A stretch of 64,000 nucleotides of DNA, taken from assembly GCF_050510895.1 (NCBI RefSeq), contig NZ_JBNINT010000001.1:930001-994000 (forward strand). The letters are read 5' to 3'. A model generated the notes under the pieces. The model was not told the DNA's origin and did no database searches. It was given only the letters and a program-made list of their open reading frames with translations. Shown piece after piece: positions 8,686 to 16,904 of this stretch. Within the stretch, counting starts at the first letter, position 1. Every line of letters starts with the position of its first letter. The DNA is from Pannonibacter phragmitetus_B. Lineage in GTDB: Bacteria > Pseudomonadota > Alphaproteobacteria > Rhizobiales > Stappiaceae. Position numbers and translations under genes: made by a program.

Positions 8686-8711
8686 ATTTCGACAGCGCCT
8701 CACGCTGATCT

Positions 8712-8742
8712 GGCCCGGCTCGAAAGAGATCCGGGCCTTTTT
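8712..8742 (+). terminator. Terminator of the DUF2336 gene
   Basis: GGCCCGG (8712-8718) and CCGGGCC (8731-8737) around a 12-base loop, followed by TTTTT. It lies 27 bases after the stop codon. Confidence 0.85.
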
Positions 8743-8957
8743 CTGGGATCTGGCGGTTAACGCAAGGCCTGAACGGGTGTGTGATCTGTGCCTGGATCCA
8801 GCGGTGTGCAGGGCGGAATTGCGAGTCGCCAGAGTCACTTGGCCGGGGTGGCTGATGCTCTGAATACGGTCCTTCACCTTCCCGCTCACATGAAGCCTTT
8901 CTTCACCTTGTGCCGGAACATGAGGCGCCTCAGGGCTTGCACGTAGGCTTGGCGTGG

Positions 8958-8975
8958 TATAAAGATATCTTTATA
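8958..8975. promoter_or_regulatory. Perfect 18-bp palindrome, candidate ArsR/SahR-type operator
   Basis: TATAAAGATATCTTTATA is a perfect 18-bp palindrome 38 bases before the chosen start of the ArsR-methyltransferase gene. Size, AT content and the GATATC centre fit an ArsR-family operator, and ArsR-type SahR regulators of methionine genes bind similar ATATC-rich palindromes. Autoregulation of the metF-metH unit is the likely role. Confidence 0.65.
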
Positions 8976-9013
8976 TCAAGAAACGCCAATTGTGGCGGAG
9001 CGGTGTGGACGGC

Positions 9014-10027
9014 ATGAGCGGCGATCAGCATCTTTCCATCGATGACCTGTTGTCGGGCCTGCGGGCGGCTGGTGAGCCGAGCCGTTTGCGGCTGCTGGCG
9101 CTGCTCGCTCGCAGCGAACTGACGGTGAAAGATGCAACGGCAATCCTCGGTCAGAGCCAGCCGCGCATCTCCCGGCACCTGAAGCTGTTGGCAGAGGCCG
9201 GTCTTGTACGCCGCTATCCGGAAGGCTCCTGGGTGTTTTACCGGCTGGCGGAGGATGCCGCCGGGGATCTTGCTCGTGATCTCGTGGACCGGCTTATGCC
9301 AACAGACGACGTGCTGGAGGCCGATGCCGCCCGCTTTGATGGTCTGCGCAAGGCCAAGGCAGAGGAGGCGGCTGCCTACTTCGCGGCCAAGGCACAGGTG
9401 TGGGATCAGGAGCGTTCGCTGCACGTGGCCGAGCGTGAGGTGGAAGCCGCCATGCTTCGCGCCCTTGGCAACAAACCCTTCCAGTCGTTCCTGGATCTTG
9501 GCACCGGCACCGGCCGTCTCCTCGAGCTGTTTGCCCCGCTGTACACCACGGCGCTTGGCGTCGATGCCTCGCATGACATGCTGGCCGTAGCCCGTGCCAA
9601 TCTGGCCGGGCAGGGGCTGACTCAGGCGCAGGTGCGCCATGGCGACATCTATGCGCTCAATGTGCCGCCTGCGTCCTTTGACGTGGTGGCGGTGCATCAG
9701 GTTCTGCATTTCCTCGACGATCCGGCCCGCGCCCTTGCTGAGGCTGCCCGCGCGCTGCGCCCCGGCGGGCGGCTGATGATTGTCGATTTTGCCCCGCATG
9801 AGCTTGAGTTCCTGCGCGAGGAGCACGCTCACCGCCGCTTGGGCTTCTCCCGCGAGCAGATGGGCCGCTGGCTTCAGGGGCTTGGACTTGACGTGGAAGA
9901 CGTCACCGATCTTGTGCCTGCCGCCGCAGGCAATCATTCAGCACTGACTGTCACCCTGTGGCTGGCGCGCGACCCGAGGGTCGTGACGGACCTGCCACTG
10001 GCTGATCTAACCCGCGAGGTTGCGTAA
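9014..10027 (+). CDS. ArsR-type regulator fused to a SAM-dependent methyltransferase
   Basis: The 337-residue product has an ArsR winged helix at residues about 10-95 (DATAILGQSQPRISRHLKLL is the recognition unit) and a class I methyltransferase domain at about 135-310, with motif I FLDLGTGTGRLLELF and a later FDVVAVHQVLHFLDDP. It sits directly before metF and metH, so it probably regulates the methyl cycle by binding SAM or its product SAH through the methyltransferase fold. Whether it is also a working enzyme is open. I chose the ATG at 9014 (GGCGGAG upstream); a TTG at 8990 and GTG at 9005 are alternatives. It ends one base before metF begins. Confidence 0.88.
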   Translation: MSGDQHLSIDDLLSGLRAAGEPSRLRLLALLARSELTVKDATAILGQSQPRISRHLKLLAEAGLVRRYPEGSWVFYRLAEDAAGDLARDLVDRLMPTDDVLEADAARFDGLRKAKAEEAAAYFAAKAQVWDQERSLHVAEREVEAAMLRALGNKPFQSFLDLGTGTGRLLELFAPLYTTALGVDASHDMLAVARANLAGQGLTQAQVRHGDIYALNVPPASFDVVAVHQVLHFLDDPARALAEAARALRPGGRLMIVDFAPHELEFLREEHAHRRLGFSREQMGRWLQGLGLDVEDVTDLVPAAAGNHSALTVTLWLARDPRVVTDLPLADLTREVA

Positions 10028-10028
10028 T

Positions 10029-10943
10029 ATGTCCACTTCCTCCGACGCCCGCCGTTCGCGCGGCAGCGAGAGCGCTCCGGTCAAGGTGTCCTTCGAGTTC
10101 TTCCCGCCGAAGACAGACAAGATGGAAGCGACCCTGTGGGCCACCATCCAGCGCCTTGAGACGCTGTCGCCGTCCTTCGTGTCGGTGACCTATGGCGCGG
10201 GCGGCTCCACCCGTGAGCGGACCCACCGTACGGTCGAACGCATCCTTAAGGAAACGCCGATGCTGCCGGCTGCCCATCTCACCTGCGTCGGCGCCTCGCG
10301 CGCAGATGTGGATGCGGTTGTGCAGGACTACTGGGACCTTGGCGTGCGCCATATCGTGGCTCTGCGCGGTGATCCGCAGGAGGGCATCGGTACGGCCTAT
10401 GCGCCGCGTGAGGACGGCTATGCCTATGCCAGCGATCTGGTGGCGGGGATCAAGGCCATTGGCGATTTCGAGATTTCCGTTTCCGGCTATCCGGAACGTC
10501 ATCCCGAGAGCGCGGACTGGCAGGTCGAGATCGACAATCTGAAGCGCAAGATCGACGCTGGCGCGAGCCGCGTCATTACCCAGTATTTCTTCGACAACAA
10601 CCTGTTCGAAGCCTATCTGGAGCGTATCGCCAAGGCCGGTCTGTCCATTCCTGTGGTGCCGGGCATCCTGCCGATCCTGAACTTCGATCAGGTGGTGAAG
10701 TTCTCGTCTGGGTGCGGCACCTCCATTCCCGAATGGCTTTCCCGCCGCTTTGCCGGCCTTGATGATGATGCCGAAACCCGCAAGCTGGTCGGTGCGGCTG
10801 TTGCTTATGAGCAGGTGATGGATCTCGTCGACCGCGGCATCAGCGACTTCCACTTCTACACCATGAACCGCGCTGAACTGACCTTCGCCCTTTGCCACAT
10901 GCTGGGGCTGGGGCAGGGCGAGACCGCGCGTCAGGTGGCGTGA
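10029..10943 (+). CDS. metF: Methylenetetrahydrofolate reductase
   Basis: MetF reduces 5,10-methylene-THF to 5-methyl-THF with FAD, giving the methyl donor for methionine synthase. The 304-residue product, close to the 296 of E. coli, shows VSFEFFPPKTDKME at the N-terminus, VTYGAGGSTRERTHRTVE, HIVALRGDPQ and TQYFFDN, all family signatures. The start is the ATG at 10029, just after the stop of the ArsR-methyltransferase gene, so the two are one operon. The next gene, metH, uses the product. A hairpin-rich leader separates metF from metH. Confidence 0.96.
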   Translation: MSTSSDARRSRGSESAPVKVSFEFFPPKTDKMEATLWATIQRLETLSPSFVSVTYGAGGSTRERTHRTVERILKETPMLPAAHLTCVGASRADVDAVVQDYWDLGVRHIVALRGDPQEGIGTAYAPREDGYAYASDLVAGIKAIGDFEISVSGYPERHPESADWQVEIDNLKRKIDAGASRVITQYFFDNNLFEAYLERIAKAGLSIPVVPGILPILNFDQVVKFSSGCGTSIPEWLSRRFAGLDDDAETRKLVGAAVAYEQVMDLVDRGISDFHFYTMNRAELTFALCHMLGLGQGETARQVA

Positions 10944-10987
10944 GGGTTGGGCCGGACCGGAACCGGAAGGGCATCTAAGAAACACAT

Positions 10988-11052
10988 CCGGCGCGGAGCT
11001 TCAGGCCTGCGCCGGGCAGAAATGATCTTCAGGTCCGCGTGGCGGACCTTTT
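10988..11052 (+). promoter_or_regulatory. Double-hairpin leader between metF and metH
   Basis: Hairpin 1 pairs CCGGCGC (10988-10994) with GCGCCGG (11009-11015). Hairpin 2 pairs AGGTCCGC (11031-11038) with GCGGACCT (11042-11049), followed by Ts to 11052, so it looks like a weak intrinsic terminator 26 bases before the metH start. It may set the metF/metH ratio or act as an attenuator. It does not match any SAM or SAH riboswitch that I can recognise. Confidence 0.5.
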
Positions 11053-11077
11053 GTGTGACAGGAACCGGATCACATCC

Positions 11078-14000
11078 ATGCTGAAGAAGTCTGACGTTTT
11101 CGACCGCCTCCACGCTGCCGCCGCCAAGCGCATTCTTGTGCTGGATGGCGCCATGGGTACGGAGATCCAGACGCTGAAGCTGGATGAGGAGGCTTTCCGG
11201 GGCAGCCGCTTTGCCGATTGGCCGCAGGACCTCAAGGGCAACAACGATCTTCTGAGCCTGACGCGCCCGGATGATATCCGCGCCATCCACGTGGCCTATC
11301 TTGAGGCCGGGGCGGACATCGTTGAAACCAACACTTTCTCCTCCACCACCATCGCCCAGGCCGACTACGGCATGGAGGCGCTGGCCTATGAGCTGAATTT
11401 CGAGAGCGCCCGCCTTGCCCGCGAGGCCTGCGCGCTGGTGACCGCCAAGGATCCGGCGCGTCCGCGCTTTGTTGCCGGTGCCATCGGCCCGACCAACCGT
11501 ACGGCTTCCATCTCGCCGGATGTGAACAATCCCGGCTACCGCGCCGTGAGCTTCGATGATCTGCGCAAGGCCTATGCTGAGGCTGCACGCGGTCTGATCG
11601 ACGGCGGCGCAGACATCATGCTGGTCGAGACCATCTTCGACACGCTCAATGCCAAGGCCGCGCTCTTTGCCATTGACGAGGTGTTCGAGGAAAAGGGTTT
11701 CCGCCTGCCGGTGATGATCTCCGGCACGATCACCGACCTTTCCGGCCGTACCCTGTCGGGCCAGACGGCGGAAGCCTTCTGGTATTCTGTCCGGCATTCA
11801 CAGCCCTTCTCCATCGGCCTCAACTGTGCGCTGGGTGCCAAGGAGATGCGCGCCCATGTGGCTGATCTTGCCCGTATTTCCGATACGCTGGTCTGCGCCT
11901 ATCCGAATGCGGGCCTGCCCAATGAATTCGGCGAATATGACGAGAGCCCGGAGCATATGGCGGGGCTCGTGGGTGAATTTGCGGCTTCTGGTCTCGTCAA
12001 CATCGTCGGCGGCTGCTGCGGCACGACGCCGGCCCACATCCGCGCCATTGCTGAAGCCGTGGCCGACAAGGCGCCGCGCGTGCTGCCCGATGTGCCGCGC
12101 CTGATGCGTCTGTCCGGGCTTGAGCCCTTCGTGCTGACGCCTGAAATCAACTTCGTCAACGTGGGCGAGCGAACCAACGTTACCGGCTCCGCCCGCTTCC
12201 GCAAGCTGGTGAAGGAAGGCAACTATTCGGCTGCGCTGGATGTGGCCCGCCAGCAGGTCGAAAGCGGCGCGCAGATCATCGACGTGAACATGGACGAGGG
12301 GCTTCTGGATTCGGAAGCTGCCATGGTCACATTCCTGAACCTCATTGCTGCCGAGCCGGATATTGCCCGTGTTCCAGTCATGATCGACAGCTCCAAGTGG
12401 AGCGTGATCGAGGCGGGCCTCAAGTGCGTGCAGGGCAAGCCTATCGTCAATTCCATCTCGCTGAAGGAAGGCGAGGAGGCGTTCCTGGCGCAGGCCAAGC
12501 TCGTGCGCCGTTATGGCGCGGCCGTGGTGGTGATGGCCTTTGACGAGAAGGGGCAGGCCGACACCTTCGAGCGCAAGACCGAGATTTGTACCCGCTCCTA
12601 CAAGGTGTTGACGGAAAAGGCCGGTTTTGCGCCGGAAGACATCATCTTCGATCCGAACATCTTCGCGGTGGCTACCGGCATCGAGGAGCACAACAATTAC
12701 GGCGTCGATTTCATCGAGGCGACGGGCTGGATCCGGCAGAACCTGCCCCACGCCCATGTGTCGGGCGGCGTGTCGAACCTCTCCTTCTCCTTCCGCGGCA
12801 ACGAGGGCGTGCGCGAGGCGATGCACTCGGTGTTCCTCTACCACGCCATCAAGCGTGGCATGGACATGGGTATCGTCAACGCTGGTCAGCTCGCCATCTA
12901 CGACGACCTCGACAAGGAGCTGCGTGACCTGTGCGAGGACGTGGTGCTCAACCGCTCGCCCGAAGCGACCGACCGCATGCTGGAAGCGGCCGAGCGCTGG
13001 AAAGGCGAGGGCGGCAAGAAGAAGGAAGCCGATCTCAGCTGGCGCGAATGGCCTGTGGCCAAGCGGCTGGAGCATGCGCTCGTCAACGGCATCGACGATT
13101 ACGTGGTTGAGGATACCGAAGCTGCCCGTCAGACCGTGGAGCGTCCGCTGCACGTGATCGAAGGCCCGCTGATGGACGGCATGAACGTGGTGGGAGACCT
13201 CTTTGGCGCGGGCAAGATGTTCCTGCCGCAGGTGGTGAAGTCTGCCCGCGTGATGAAGAAGGCCGTGGCCTATCTGATGCCCTTCATGGAAGAGGAAAAG
13301 CGCCTCTCCGGCCTTGAGGGCTCGTCCTCTGCGGGCAAGATCCTGATGGCGACGGTGAAGGGCGATGTGCATGACATCGGCAAGAACATCGTAGGCGTCG
13401 TGCTTCAGTGCAACAATTTCGAGGTGATCGACCTCGGCGTCATGGTGCCGGCCACGAAGATCCTGGAGACGGCCAAGGCGGAGAAGGTGGATATCATCGG
13501 CCTGTCCGGCCTCATCACCCCGTCCCTCGACGAAATGTGCCATGTCGCCGCTGAACTGGAGCGCGAGGGGCTGGATGTGCCGCTGCTGATCGGCGGGGCA
13601 ACCACCAGCCGCATCCATACGGCGGTGAAGATCCATCCGAACTATGCCCGTGGACAGGCCATCTACGTGACCGATGCCGGCCGTGCGGTGGGTGTTGCCT
13701 CGCGCCTCATGAGCGAGGGACAGCGTGAGCCCTACTATGCAGAAATCCGCAAGGAATATGTGGAGATCGCAGAAGCGCATGCCAATGCACGCGGCTCTGG
13801 CGCGCGCGTGTCCATTGCTGATGCCCGCGCCAATGCCTTCACCTGCGACTTCACCCGCAAGCCGCAGGCACCGCGCAAGCTAGGCATCACCCGCTTCGAG
13901 AACTTCCCGCTGGAAGAGCTTGTGCCGGTAATTGACTGGACGCCCTTCTTCTCCACCTGGGAGATCAAGGGCCGCTATCCGGCCGTGCTGACGGACAACC

Positions 14001-14806
14001 GGTATGGTCCAGCTGCCAAGGCGCTTTATGATGACGCCCGGCGTATGCTGGACGAGATCGTCGAAAAGAAGCTGCTGACGGCAAGGGGCGTTGCCGGACT
14101 TTGGCCTGCGCAGGCACGCGGCGATGACATCCTGCTCTTTGGCAGCGAAGACCGCAGCAGCCCGATTGCCACCTTCTACACTCTGCGCCAGCAGATGGCC
14201 CGCACGGCAGGCGGACGGGCGAATGTGGCCCTGTCCGATTTCGTGGCACCGGAAGGCTCCGGCATCGCCGACTGGGTGGGCGGCTTTGCCGTCACCACCG
14301 GTCACGGCGAAGATGAACTTGCTGCCCGCTATGCCAAGGCAGGGGATGACTACAACAAGATCCTCAGCCAGGCGCTGGCCGACCGTCTTGCGGAAGCTTT
14401 TGCCGAGAAGCTGCACCAGATCGTCCGCAAGGACCTGTGGGGCTATGCGGCGGATGAGACCCTCAGCAATGAGGAGCTGATCGAGGAGAAATATCAGGGT
14501 ATCCGCCCGGCACCGGGCTATCCGGCCCAGCCGGACCACACCGAAAAGCGCACCCTGTTTGATCTGCTCGGCGCGGAAGAGGCGACCGGCATCACGCTGA
14601 CGGAAAGCTATGCCATGTGGCCTGGCTCGTCGGTTTCAGGCCTCTATTTCAGCCATCCGGACAGTCACTACTTCGGCGTCGGCAAGATCGAGCGCGATCA
14701 GGTGGAGGACTACGCGCAGCGCAAGGGCTGGGATCTCGCCTACGCCGAGCGCTGGCTCGCGCCGATCCTCAACTACGACCGCCGCCGCCGCACGGCGGCG
14801 GAGTGA
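11078..14806 (+). CDS. metH: Cobalamin-dependent methionine synthase
   Basis: MetH transfers the methyl group of 5-methyl-THF to homocysteine through cob(I)alamin. The 1242-residue product has all four modules: homocysteine domain (about 1-320, zinc ligands in IGLNCALG and VGGCCGTTP), pterin domain (about 340-620, NVGERTNVTGSARF), cobalamin domain (about 640-880, GDVHDIGKNIVGVVLQ with the axial His), and the SAM reactivation domain (about 900-1242, RPAPGYPAQPDH and the tail GSSVSGLYFSHPDSHYFGVG). The organism therefore makes or imports B12. I chose ATG 11078; an upstream GTG at 11039 lies inside a terminator-like hairpin. Confidence 0.97.
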   Translation: MLKKSDVFDRLHAAAAKRILVLDGAMGTEIQTLKLDEEAFRGSRFADWPQDLKGNNDLLSLTRPDDIRAIHVAYLEAGADIVETNTFSSTTIAQADYGMEALAYELNFESARLAREACALVTAKDPARPRFVAGAIGPTNRTASISPDVNNPGYRAVSFDDLRKAYAEAARGLIDGGADIMLVETIFDTLNAKAALFAIDEVFEEKGFRLPVMISGTITDLSGRTLSGQTAEAFWYSVRHSQPFSIGLNCALGAKEMRAHVADLARISDTLVCAYPNAGLPNEFGEYDESPEHMAGLVGEFAASGLVNIVGGCCGTTPAHIRAIAEAVADKAPRVLPDVPRLMRLSGLEPFVLTPEINFVNVGERTNVTGSARFRKLVKEGNYSAALDVARQQVESGAQIIDVNMDEGLLDSEAAMVTFLNLIAAEPDIARVPVMIDSSKWSVIEAGLKCVQGKPIVNSISLKEGEEAFLAQAKLVRRYGAAVVVMAFDEKGQADTFERKTEICTRSYKVLTEKAGFAPEDIIFDPNIFAVATGIEEHNNYGVDFIEATGWIRQNLPHAHVSGGVSNLSFSFRGNEGVREAMHSVFLYHAIKRGMDMGIVNAGQLAIYDDLDKELRDLCEDVVLNRSPEATDRMLEAAERWKGEGGKKKEADLSWREWPVAKRLEHALVNGIDDYVVEDTEAARQTVERPLHVIEGPLMDGMNVVGDLFGAGKMFLPQVVKSARVMKKAVAYLMPFMEEEKRLSGLEGSSSAGKILMATVKGDVHDIGKNIVGVVLQCNNFEVIDLGVMVPATKILETAKAEKVDIIGLSGLITPSLDEMCHVAAELEREGLDVPLLIGGATTSRIHTAVKIHPNYARGQAIYVTDAGRAVGVASRLMSEGQREPYYAEIRKEYVEIAEAHANARGSGARVSIADARANAFTCDFTRKPQAPRKLGITRFENFPLEELVPVIDWTPFFSTWEIKGRYPAVLTDNRYGPAAKALYDDARRMLDEIVEKKLLTARGVAGLWPAQARGDDILLFGSEDRSSPIATFYTLRQQMARTAGGRANVALSDFVAPEGSGIADWVGGFAVTTGHGEDELAARYAKAGDDYNKILSQALADRLAEAFAEKLHQIVRKDLWGYAADETLSNEELIEEKYQGIRPAPGYPAQPDHTEKRTLFDLLGAEEATGITLTESYAMWPGSSVSGLYFSHPDSHYFGVGKIERDQVEDYAQRKGWDLAYAERWLAPILNYDRRRRTAAE

Positions 14807-14818
14807 GGCGCAGGACTT

Positions 14819-14854
14819 GAGAGGCAGGCGGCACCGCTCTGCTGCCTGCCTCTC
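14819..14854 (+). terminator. Terminator-like hairpin after metH
   Basis: GAGAGGCAGGC (14819-14829) and GCCTGCCTCTC (14844-14854) form an 11-bp perfect stem. The T-tract is poor (a GGGGTTTC follows), so this may also serve the convergent gene as a stabilising stem. Confidence 0.65.
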
Positions 14855-14862
14855 GCGGGGTT

Positions 14863-15183
14863 TCAGCGGCCGCTGGACGACTCGCCCACGGCGATAAAGG
14901 AAAAGCTGCGATTTCCGGCTGCGCCATTCGATGCGCCGGTGATCGCGGTTGCGCTGGCGGCCGTGAGGTAGGGGAAGACCACATTGTCGAGCGAGCTCTC
15001 GGCCATGTTGCCGTACATGACCTGTGAGCCGGTGATGGCTGGCACGCCTGCGAAGTTGCCGTTGAACGAGATCTGGTAGATCCCCGGACCTTCATTGATG
15101 ACGTCGAATTCGTAGCTCCCGGCGCCACCGCTGCCGGATGCGATGCTGCCGTTGGCGTTCACAACGCCCCAGATGATGTTCAT
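14863..15183 (-). CDS. Hypothetical 106-residue beta-rich protein
   Basis: I do not recognise a named family. From ATG 15183, behind AAGGAGT eight bases upstream, the product starts MNIIWGVVNANGSIASGSGG and is rich in Gly, Ser, Ala, Asn and Thr with alternating hydrophobic residues, as in an all-beta fold. Stretches such as YQISFNGNFAGVPAITGSQ and the terminal NRSFSFIAVGESSS resemble the C-terminal beta-sandwich modules seen on phage tail or surface proteins, but this is only an impression. There is no classical signal peptide. The longer frame from 15279 lacks a ribosome site. Confidence 0.65.
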   Translation of the reverse strand: MNIIWGVVNANGSIASGSGGAGSYEFDVINEGPGIYQISFNGNFAGVPAITGSQVMYGNMAESSLDNVVFPYLTAASATAITGASNGAAGNRSFSFIAVGESSSGR

Positions 15184-15462
15184 GAAATGACTCCTTGTCA
15201 GAGGATGACTGGCAAAGACTGGGACGCAACGGGGAGACAGGTGTGAAAACAGCTGTTCGAGGGGAGGAAACGCTGCCATCGGATTTGTGCGGGCATGGGG
15301 CTGCCTTGATGCGCAATGGTCAGCGTTTAATCGCCTTTAGATAACGTGTTTTCCGGATGGCACGAACACACTGTTCACTTACGGTGACCTAGTTCTCCGG
15401 GAGATGCGGGTTTATCTGTACCGCTACGAACAACCGGCACTTCACCTCCAAGGAGAGCTTTC

Positions 15463-16065
15463 ATGTCCAAGACCATTCTCAAGATTGATGCCTCTGCCCG
15501 CAAGGCAGGCTCCGCGACCCGTGATCTCACCGAAAAGCTGGTGAACGGCCTTGCTGCCAAGATCGCTGGCGCCCAGACCGTGACCCGTGACGTTGCCGCC
15601 GGCTTCCCGCTGCTCGACGAAGAGTGGATCGGTGCCAACTTCACCGACCCGGCAGCCCGCACCGATGAGCAGAAGGCGAAACTCGCCCTGTCCGACAGCC
15701 TCGTTGCCGAACTCAAGGCCGCTGACGTGATCGTCATCGCAGCTCCGGTCTACAACTTCGCTATTCCGGCAGCACTGAAGTCCTGGATCGATCTGGTGAC
15801 CCGCGCTCGCGAAACCTTCCAGTACACCGAAGCCGGTCCGGAAGGTCTGCTGAAGGGCAAGAAGGCCTATATCGTCGCGGCATCTGGCGGTACGCCGGTC
15901 GGCTCTTCCTATGACTATGCCACCACGTACCTGCGCCACATGTTCGGCTTCCTCGGCATCACCGATGTGGAAGTCGTTGCAGCCGACAAGCTGGCGATGG
16001 ACGCAGAAGGCAGCATCAAGGCTGCGAACGAGGCCATCGACGCTCTCATCGCCAAGGCTGCCTGA
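15463..16065 (+). CDS. azoR: FMN-dependent NADH-azoreductase
   Basis: AzoR-type flavoenzymes reduce quinones and azo compounds by two-electron transfer with NADH and are thought to guard against electrophile stress. The 200-residue product matches the family length. It begins TILKIDASARKAGSATRDLT, the phosphate loop for FMN, and has VIAAPVYNFAIPAALKSWID and the YIVAASGGTP loop over the flavin. AAGGAGAG lies before the ATG. It is a single gene with its own terminator, divergent from the beta-rich hypothetical gene. Confidence 0.93.
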   Translation: MSKTILKIDASARKAGSATRDLTEKLVNGLAAKIAGAQTVTRDVAAGFPLLDEEWIGANFTDPAARTDEQKAKLALSDSLVAELKAADVIVIAAPVYNFAIPAALKSWIDLVTRARETFQYTEAGPEGLLKGKKAYIVAASGGTPVGSSYDYATTYLRHMFGFLGITDVEVVAADKLAMDAEGSIKAANEAIDALIAKAA

Positions 16066-16106
16066 GTTCAGGCAAAGCTTGGCTCAAGGCAGAGTTATGA
16101 ATTCCG

Positions 16107-16137
16107 CAGCCGCCCGAAAGGGCGGCTGTTCCGTTTT
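16107..16137 (+). terminator. Terminator of azoR
   Basis: CAGCCGCCC (16107-16115), GAAA loop, GGGCGGCTG (16120-16128), then TTCCGTTTT. Confidence 0.85.
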
Positions 16138-16260
16138 AGGGCCGTGCCTGGGGTCTGCGGAGAACGCCCATTCCTGACAGACCCCTCAGATTGGCAGTTG
16201 CCCATGCCGTTGCGGGGGCTGGTCAATTTGAGGGGGCACGCGCCAGCATCGCGCGATCTG

Positions 16261-16296
16261 AAATAAAACGCCCGCCGGACGATCATCCTGCGGGCG
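16261..16296 (-). terminator. Minus-strand terminator below the 27-residue peptide gene
   Basis: CGCCCGC and GCGGGCG (16269-16275 and 16290-16296) followed on the minus strand by TTTTATTT. It ends a transcript running leftwards, and the only minus-strand frame with a good start upstream of it is the small peptide gene at 16426-16509. The stretch 16138-16425 otherwise holds nothing I can name. Confidence 0.7.
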
Positions 16297-16425
16297 CTCC
16301 AACTGGATCCCTGGTATGTCTGGCTGCGCAATTCCTGCGCGGCTACCGGTTTTCCGGCCTGCCAGATTTTTATCTGATGCCTATTTCCACCCAGCCAGCA
16401 TCAGATCTGCAGTCCTCCAAGTTTC

Positions 16426-16509
16426 CTACAGCGCACCAATCACGATGGCGCCGAGAAAGACGAAAGCTGCACAGACTGCTATCACGTCAAGATTGCGGAC
16501 AATCGACAT
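16426..16509 (-). CDS. 27-residue single-helix membrane peptide
   Basis: A 27-codon frame starts at ATG 16509, with GGGAGG seven bases upstream, and stops at TAG 16426. The peptide begins MSIVRNLDVIAV and ends GAIVIGAL; residues 8-27 are a continuous hydrophobic helix with one Cys, behind one Arg and one Asp. This layout is that of a single-pass inner-membrane micropeptide. It has its own terminator about 130 bases downstream, so the transcript carries a long 3' tail and could also act as a small RNA. No homologue is known to me with certainty. Confidence 0.55.
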   Translation of the reverse strand: MSIVRNLDVIAVCAAFVFLGAIVIGAL

Positions 16510-16904
16510 TGTTTTGCCTCCCGATGTCCTTTCCTGCACGTTCATCAATGTAGGCAAGGCTGGCGCCTGCGCAAAGCAGAAAATGTGCTGCACTGCAAAA
16601 GCCGTTGCGTAAACTTTCTACTTCAAAGGAGTAAGGCTTTGATTTTTTGTGTGAATGTCAGTCCTTGTCTGACAAGGGCTGGATGCTGAAGCCTCCTTCT
16701 TACATTTAGGTTGCATGGTTCCGCAGGTAGCGCTTGTGCTGTGTTTGTAGTTAGCGCAGTGCAGATTTATCGAAATGCAGGTGCGGCAAGATAAATATTT
16801 GAGGTTGAAAATCTATTTGTAAGAATTATCATCGACTTAATAAAAAAGTAACAGTTTCTACAAACTGTAGAATCTCGATCTGAGCATGATTTGGGCGGAC
16901 AAAA
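16510..16904. other. Intergenic region before the second DUF2336 gene
   Basis: About 395 bases with no convincing protein frame. It should hold the promoter of the 27-residue peptide gene (leftward) and of the DUF2336 gene (rightward). From about 16780 it is AT-rich. A perfect inverted repeat ACAGTTT-CTAC-AAACTGT lies at 16851-16868, 37 bases before the DUF2336 start, either an operator or a leader hairpin. Confidence 0.5.

Noticed and set aside
8686..9013. SAM-II or SAH riboswitch upstream of the ArsR-methyltransferase gene
   Set aside because: I looked for the pseudoknot or conserved stems and found only a terminator and the palindrome. A covariance search would settle it.
11798..13780. 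A 660-codon open frame opposite metH
   Set aside because: It has Arg/His/Gln-rich composition and no family pattern, and lies wholly against a perfectly recognisable MetH. It is a high-GC shadow frame.
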